Assembly: GCA_028718045.1 (NCBI GenBank)
Contig: JAQUMQ010000082.1
Coordinates: forward strand, 1 to 6,434
Direction: 5' to 3'
Source: Actinomycetota bacterium
GTDB taxonomy: Bacteria; Actinomycetota; Humimicrobiia; Humimicrobiales; Humimicrobiaceae
Length of the DNA stretch: 6,434 nt
The notes below the pieces were generated by a model. It ran no database searches and was not told where the DNA came from. It worked only from the letters and a program-made list of their open reading frames with translations. Within the stretch, counting starts at the first letter, position 1. Every line of letters starts with the position of its first letter. A program made the position numbers and the translations under genes. Of this stretch, positions 6,431-6,434 are shown in pieces.

Positions 6431-6434
6431 CTTT

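Noticed and set aside
1..6434. Search for mobile elements, CRISPR arrays, tRNA or rRNA genes, toxin-antitoxin pairs or defence genes
   Set aside because: No transposase, integrase, regularly spaced repeats, tRNA-like cloverleaf or recognisable defence domain is visible. The space is almost filled by conserved housekeeping genes. The name MazG recalls the mazEF toxin-antitoxin operon, but no mazE or mazF is present here.

Overview
The window is a stretch of housekeeping chromosome, all genes on the + strand, in the order pth (3' end only), mfd, a parvulin-type foldase lipoprotein (prsA/surA-like), mazG, and an ftsB/divIC-type cell-division gene. It is AT-rich (roughly one third G+C by eye) with AAA-, ATA- and AGA-rich codon use. 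The gene order is the conserved pth-mfd-...-mazG-...-divIC neighbourhood of low-GC Gram-positive bacteria. The foldase is a lipoprotein and Mfd carries the Bacillus-type DEEQRFG motif II. An anaerobic Clostridia-like member of the Bacillota is the best guess. Related arrangements occur in some Actinomycetota and may occur in uncultured low-GC phyla, so the phylum is not certain.

Layout: 1-164 is the C-terminus of peptidyl-tRNA hydrolase. A 90-base gap without a clear promoter leads to mfd (about 255-3626), the transcription-repair coupling factor. A 73-base gap holds an imperfect dyad and a strong Shine-Dalgarno for the TTG-started foldase gene (3700-4818), whose product ends in a Thr/Ser-rich tail. 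A 133-base gap without an obvious gene precedes mazG (4952-5824), a complete two-domain NTP pyrophosphohydrolase. Its 3' end carries a 17-bp tandem duplication that moved the stop codon. The AT-rich 165-base gap that follows contains the best promoter of the window (5871-5898), reading into the divIC/ftsB-like gene (5990-6430).

How the genes fit together: pth recycles peptidyl-tRNA, Mfd removes stalled RNA polymerase and recruits excision repair, MazG cleans non-canonical or surplus NTPs, the lipoprotein folds exported proteins, and the DivIC-like protein acts in the divisome. They share a conserved location more than a single pathway. The genes that lie in this neighbourhood in spore-formers (spoVT, yabP, yabQ, the S4-domain gene yabO, sometimes HU) are absent between mfd and divIC, and MazG lacks the methylase domain of YabN. 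This suggests a lineage that has lost, or never had, the sporulation version of the cluster.

I found no new defence, mobile or RNA system here. The points worth a second look are small ones: the stop-codon duplication, the Thr-rich tail, the scarcity of Shine-Dalgarno sequences, the compact cluster, the promoter with a dyad in its spacer, and an excess of TCGA.
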